A DNA stretch of 64,000 nt, from contig NZ_PDUW01000003.1 of assembly GCF_003545815.1 (NCBI RefSeq), forward strand, positions 124,001 through 188,000. The letters run 5' to 3'. A program made the translations under genes and the position numbers. The notes beneath the pieces were generated by a model. It did no database searches. It was not told where the DNA came from and saw only the letters and a list, made by a program, of their open reading frames with translations. The stretch is from Pusillimonas caeni (GTDB taxonomy: Bacteria > Pseudomonadota > Gammaproteobacteria > Burkholderiales > Burkholderiaceae_B). Positions within the stretch are counted from its first letter, which is position 1. Every line of letters starts with the position of its first letter. Shown here in pieces: positions 60,620-64,000 of the stretch.

Positions 60620-62881
60620 ATGTCGTTCGCTCGGCCCAAAGAACAGCTCCAGGCCCTTTTCGGCCGCCCCGACACTTTGCTGGTAACACGCTCGCCGGGA
60701 AAGTCGCCCAAGCCGCCTCCCCGCCAGCCCGGCATCGCATCCGACTATCTTCAGCCCTACGACGACATTTTCATCGCCATGCTGCCCGATGGATCGGTTC
60801 AAGCGTTCAATGGCCATGTCGACCTCGGAACCGGTGTGCGCACTGCGCTGGCCCAGGTCGTGGCCGAAGAGCTCGACATCGATTTCGGCTGCGTGGACAT
60901 GGTTCTGGGCCATACGTCGGCCACGCCGAACCAGGGGCCCACCATCGCCAGCGCCACGCTGCAGATATCGGCCGTGCCGCTGCGCCAGGCGGCGGCCCGG
61001 GCCCGGCATTATCTGGTGGCCAAGGCAGCGGAGCAATGGGGCGTGGACGTCGGGTCGTTATCCGTCTCGAATGGTCTCATCAGCGCGCCCGACGGACGCT
61101 CGGCCCCATACCGGTCTTTGCTGAAAGGCGAGCAGATCAGGCTGGAGCACGACGCCCAGACGCCCACCAAGCCCGCTTCCCGCTACACGCTCATCGGCCA
61201 ATCCATTCCCCGGGTCGACATCCCGGCCAAGGCCACGGGCCGGCTCGTTTTCGTGCACGACGTCCGGGTTCCGGGCATGTGGCACGCCCGGGTAGTGCGG
61301 CCGCCCTACGTGGGCCGCGACAGCGGCGACTTCGTCGGCAAAAGCCTGATCTCCATCGACGAATCGTCGGTCGCGCATATTGCGCCCGGGATACGCGTGG
61401 TCGCCATCGGCGATTTCGTCGCCGTGGCGGCACAGCGCGAAGAGCACGCCATCAAGGCCGCCAAGGCGCTGAAGGTGACATGGCAGCCGCCGCCCGACCT
61501 GGTCGACCTGTCCGACCTCGACGCCGCACTGCGCAGCCAACCCTATCAAGAGCGCCTGCTGCTCGAGCAAGAGCAGGTCGGCGCCGAAACCCCGGCCGGC
61601 GCATTGCTGGAACGCAGCTACGTCTGGCCCTACCAGATGCACGCCTCGGTGGGCCCCTCCTGTTCGGTGGCCGATTATCAAGAAGGGCATGTGCGCGTCT
61701 GGTCCGGAAGCCAGAATCCGCACATGCTGCGGGTCGAACTCGGCCGCCTGCTCGAACTCGACGAAGGCGAGGTCGAAATCATCCGCATGGAGGCCTCGGG
61801 CTGCTATGGCCGCAACTGCGCCGACGACGTCTGCGCCGACGCCGCCCTGGTATCGCGCGCCATCGGCAGGCCCGTGCGGGTGCAGCTGAGCCGCGAACAA
61901 GAGCATGGCTGGGAGCCCAAAGGCTCGGCCCAGCTCATCGACGTGGTCGGCGGCCTGGACGAGCGCGGCGAACTGCGCTCTTACGACTTCACTACGCGCT
62001 ATCCGTCCAACGACGCGCCCACCCTGGCCCTGCTGCTTACGGGGGCCACCAGCGCCGAGCCGCGCGTGCTCGAGATGGGCGACCGCACCGCCGTGCCGCC
62101 GTACGCCTATCCCAATATGCGCATCGCCTGCCACGACATGGCCGCCATCGTGCGGTCGGCTTGGCTGCGGGGCGTCTCGGCACTACCCAATTCCTTCGCG
62201 CACGACTCTTTCATCGACGAGCTCGCCGCCGAGGCGGGGCAGGACTCCGTCGACTTCCGGGTGCGTAACTTGAAAGACGAGCGGGCGCGCGACGTCATCC
62301 TCGCAACGGCACGCCATGCGGGCTGGCAAGCCGGCCGGCAGGGCTCGCGCGGCCGTCCCGATGCCGAAGGCATGCTGCATGGGCGCGGCGTCGCCTATGC
62401 CCGATACACGCACAGCCGCTTCCCGGGTTTCGGCGCTTCCTGGAATGCCTGGGTCATCGATCTTTCAGTCAATGCCGCGACGGGGCGGGTCACCGTCACT
62501 CGCGTCGTGGTAGGCCAGGATACCGGCATGATCGTCAATCCCGACGGCGTGCGGCATCAGATCCGGGGCAACATCATCCAGATGCTCAGCCGCACGCTGA
62601 AGGAAGAGGTGGCCTTCAATAAGCGCGGCGTCGTCGACCTGGAGTGGGGCGCCTACCCCATTATTTCGTTCACCGACATCCCGCCCATCGAGGTGGTGCT
62701 GGTCGACCGCCAGGACGAACCGCCCATGGGGGCGGGTGAGTCGTCGTCGGTGCCGGCACCCGCCGCCATCGCCAATGCGCTGTTCGATGCGACGGGCCAG
62801 CGGTTCCGCACCGCGCCGTTCACACCCGACAAGATACTGCGGGCGCTTGAAAAGGCCGGCGCCGCCGAAGCGCTGGCCTGA
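60620..62881 (+). CDS. Molybdopterin-binding subunit of aromatic/N-heteroaromatic hydroxylase
   Basis: 753 residues from ATG 60620 (AAAGGTG upstream). NGHVDLGTGVRTALAQVVAE (about 73-92) and GHTSATPNQGPTIAS are the NicB/IorB signatures; the active-site Glu lies in PPMGAGESSSVPAPAAIANA (about 702-720). It lacks the cytochrome domain usually fused in NicB, which is encoded divergently by the gene at 56938. Hydroxylates an N-heteroaromatic ring with water as oxygen source; nicotinate or a relative is likely but unproven. Confidence 0.88.
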   Translation: MSFARPKEQLQALFGRPDTLLVTRSPGKSPKPPPRQPGIASDYLQPYDDIFIAMLPDGSVQAFNGHVDLGTGVRTALAQVVAEELDIDFGCVDMVLGHTSATPNQGPTIASATLQISAVPLRQAAARARHYLVAKAAEQWGVDVGSLSVSNGLISAPDGRSAPYRSLLKGEQIRLEHDAQTPTKPASRYTLIGQSIPRVDIPAKATGRLVFVHDVRVPGMWHARVVRPPYVGRDSGDFVGKSLISIDESSVAHIAPGIRVVAIGDFVAVAAQREEHAIKAAKALKVTWQPPPDLVDLSDLDAALRSQPYQERLLLEQEQVGAETPAGALLERSYVWPYQMHASVGPSCSVADYQEGHVRVWSGSQNPHMLRVELGRLLELDEGEVEIIRMEASGCYGRNCADDVCADAALVSRAIGRPVRVQLSREQEHGWEPKGSAQLIDVVGGLDERGELRSYDFTTRYPSNDAPTLALLLTGATSAEPRVLEMGDRTAVPPYAYPNMRIACHDMAAIVRSAWLRGVSALPNSFAHDSFIDELAAEAGQDSVDFRVRNLKDERARDVILATARHAGWQAGRQGSRGRPDAEGMLHGRGVAYARYTHSRFPGFGASWNAWVIDLSVNAATGRVTVTRVVVGQDTGMIVNPDGVRHQIRGNIIQMLSRTLKEEVAFNKRGVVDLEWGAYPIISFTDIPPIEVVLVDRQDEPPMGAGESSSVPAPAAIANALFDATGQRFRTAPFTPDKILRALEKAGAAEALA

Positions 62882-62956
62882 GTCGCCGAGACGTGTCCGG
62901 GCGCGGCACGCTGCGCTCCGGAGGCGCCGCAGCGCGGGCCGCGCAACAGCGCCGGC

Positions 62957-64000
62957 TCAAGGCACCAGGGCCAGTCCCACGCGCACCTGTCCCGAGCTCT
63001 TCTGGTTGTAGCCCATCAGCGTCTCGCCGTAGCCCTTGAAGTACTGAACGTGCAGATAGCCGTTCATGTCCAGGAAGGTGCGGCGCAGGGGCCAGGCGGC
63101 TTCGAACTGCATGGCGTTGCGCCCCTCGGTGCCCTGGCGGTACAGGCCGGTAAGGACCAGGCCATTGTCCTGCGCCCAGCGCAGCTTCCAGTCCACATGC
63201 CCTGCGTAGTGGGCGTAGTCGTCATTGTCTGGCTTGCCGAAATAGGCCTTGACGCGGGGCGCGAACGCCAGGGTGCTGCCGCCGCTGAAGCGATACCGGA
63301 ATTCAGGCTGTATGAACAAATCGTTGACCGAGCGCGAGTCGGCGCCGCTCTTGCCGTTGGACTTGTGCTCCACGCCGGTGGCCAGGCCTACGTAGAAGGG
63401 ACTGTGCTCGGCGGGGCTCCAGACGCGCTCTTTGTGCCAGAACAGACTGGGGTTGTAGGTAACGTCGACGAAGGGTTTGGAGTCGCCGTCCAGATCCCAC
63501 AGCGCCAGCTGGGTATAGCCCAGATAAAGATGATTGAAAAAGCCCGGCCGGGCCGGATCTTTGGGCGTGGCCAGGCGGTACTTGAAGCTGAGCTGGAAGC
63601 GCGCATTGGTGCCGCCCTTTTGCCCTACGTCGAAGTAGATCGGTTCGTAGGTCGAGATGGCATTGCGGAAATTCTCGAACGCCGCCGAGCTCGAATCCGC
63701 GGCCGCCATCGTGGTCGGCGCGGCGGGGCGGGGGCCTTGTTCGGCATTGGCGCCCGCGGCCGCTACCACACTGTCGGGCAGCGGCGGGTCCTGGGTCGAG
63801 CCGGGGGGCGCTGCGCCGGCATCCACGACCGGGGTAAACGCGGGCGTGCCCGCCACCTGGCTTTCCTGCAAGGGGCTGGTGTCCAGCGCCAGCAGCACCG
63901 ATTCGCCCTCGATGTTAAGAGCCTGCAAGCCCCTGGCTTCTGTGGGCACGACCGCCTTCCACGAAAACGCCGCAAAATTGTTGATCGGCAGCTCGACCTG
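62957..64000 (-). CDS. pldA: Outer-membrane phospholipase A (partial, runs off the window)
   Basis: The visible part has about 347 codons, stop at 62957; the frame stays open to the window edge, so the N-terminus is missing. Catalytic region GVEHKSNGKSGADSRSVNDL holds the His and Ser of the OMPLA triad, with IQPEFRYRF and alternating beta strands of a 12-stranded barrel. The N-terminal 110 visible residues are Ala/Pro-rich and lie outside the barrel. Hydrolyses outer-membrane phospholipids when activated. Confidence 0.88.
   Translation of the reverse strand, partial: QVELPINNFAAFSWKAVVPTEARGLQALNIEGESVLLALDTSPLQESQVAGTPAFTPVVDAGAAPPGSTQDPPLPDSVVAAAGANAEQGPRPAAPTTMAAADSSSAAFENFRNAISTYEPIYFDVGQKGGTNARFQLSFKYRLATPKDPARPGFFNHLYLGYTQLALWDLDGDSKPFVDVTYNPSLFWHKERVWSPAEHSPFYVGLATGVEHKSNGKSGADSRSVNDLFIQPEFRYRFSGGSTLAFAPRVKAYFGKPDNDDYAHYAGHVDWKLRWAQDNGLVLTGLYRQGTEGRNAMQFEAAWPLRRTFLDMNGYLHVQYFKGYGETLMGYNQKSSGQVRVGLALVP

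Noticed and set aside
60613-62268. 551-codon second frame inside the molybdopterin subunit
   Set aside because: Same strand, out of frame, Arg/Gly-rich with no domain; the true frame has the MGAGES active site.

Overview
The window is the right-hand part of an integrated conjugative element joined to high-GC chromosomal DNA of a betaproteobacterium, most likely an Alcaligenaceae member (Bordetella/Achromobacter/Pusillimonas type). I infer this from codon usage, from a NicA-type dehydrogenase with a NicR/BpsR-like MarR regulator, and from the tRNA-Pro sequence. The species cannot be fixed from the sequence.

Positions 1 to about 41,850 are plasmid-like. At the left, a chromate transporter (chrA) and a PadR regulator are cargo. 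From 2.1 to 8.9 kb, rightward genes carry plasmid housekeeping: small unknown ORFs, ssb, a large ParB-like protein, a FitAB-type toxin-antitoxin pair, an orphan DNA methyltransferase and a small DNA-binding candidate. From 9.0 to 15.2 kb, leftward, lies an R388-like DNA-processing set: a TrwC-type MOB_F relaxase/helicase, the TrwB coupling ATPase, and StbC- and StbB-like proteins. From 15.2 to 17.4 kb is a replicon: a hairpin-rich tract, an AT-rich segment, DnaA boxes, eleven clustered iterons in two orientations, and an RPA-family Rep gene. From 17.5 to 30.1 kb, leftward, is a virB1-virB11 type IV secretion system with inserted small genes and a trbM homologue. From 30.2 to 41.6 kb is an R64/PAPI-1-like type IVb thin-pilus operon (pilL-N-M-O-P-Q-R-S, a PilT-like ATPase, pilV). 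At 41,801-41,850 the element ends in a 50-bp 3' copy of a tRNA-Pro(UGG) gene, the expected scar of integration at a tRNA. The integrase and other junction are not in the window.

From 42 kb the DNA is chromosomal and richer in GC. It carries a secreted amidohydrolase, a SsuABC/NMT1-type ABC importer, a salicylate-hydroxylase-like flavin monooxygenase with a TetR regulator, an LTA-synthase-like membrane sulfatase, a MarR regulator, a branched-chain-amino-acid-type ABC importer (with fused LivH-LivM), and a nicotinate/isoquinoline-dehydrogenase-like enzyme. The last comprises a 2Fe-2S subunit, a membrane-anchored triheme cytochrome c fused to a degenerate molybdopterin domain, and a divergently encoded intact molybdopterin subunit. 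The layout suggests uptake and hydroxylation of an aromatic or N-heteroaromatic acid. An outer-membrane phospholipase A runs off the right edge. Two very large imperfect palindromes lie between livF and the cytochrome gene.

The most notable points are an element with both a tRNA integration scar and an intact-looking iteron replicon; two complete pilus systems side by side, one with an extra PilT-like ATPase; unexplained hairpin clusters that are oriT candidates; the paired intergenic palindromes; and the split molybdenum hydroxylase.
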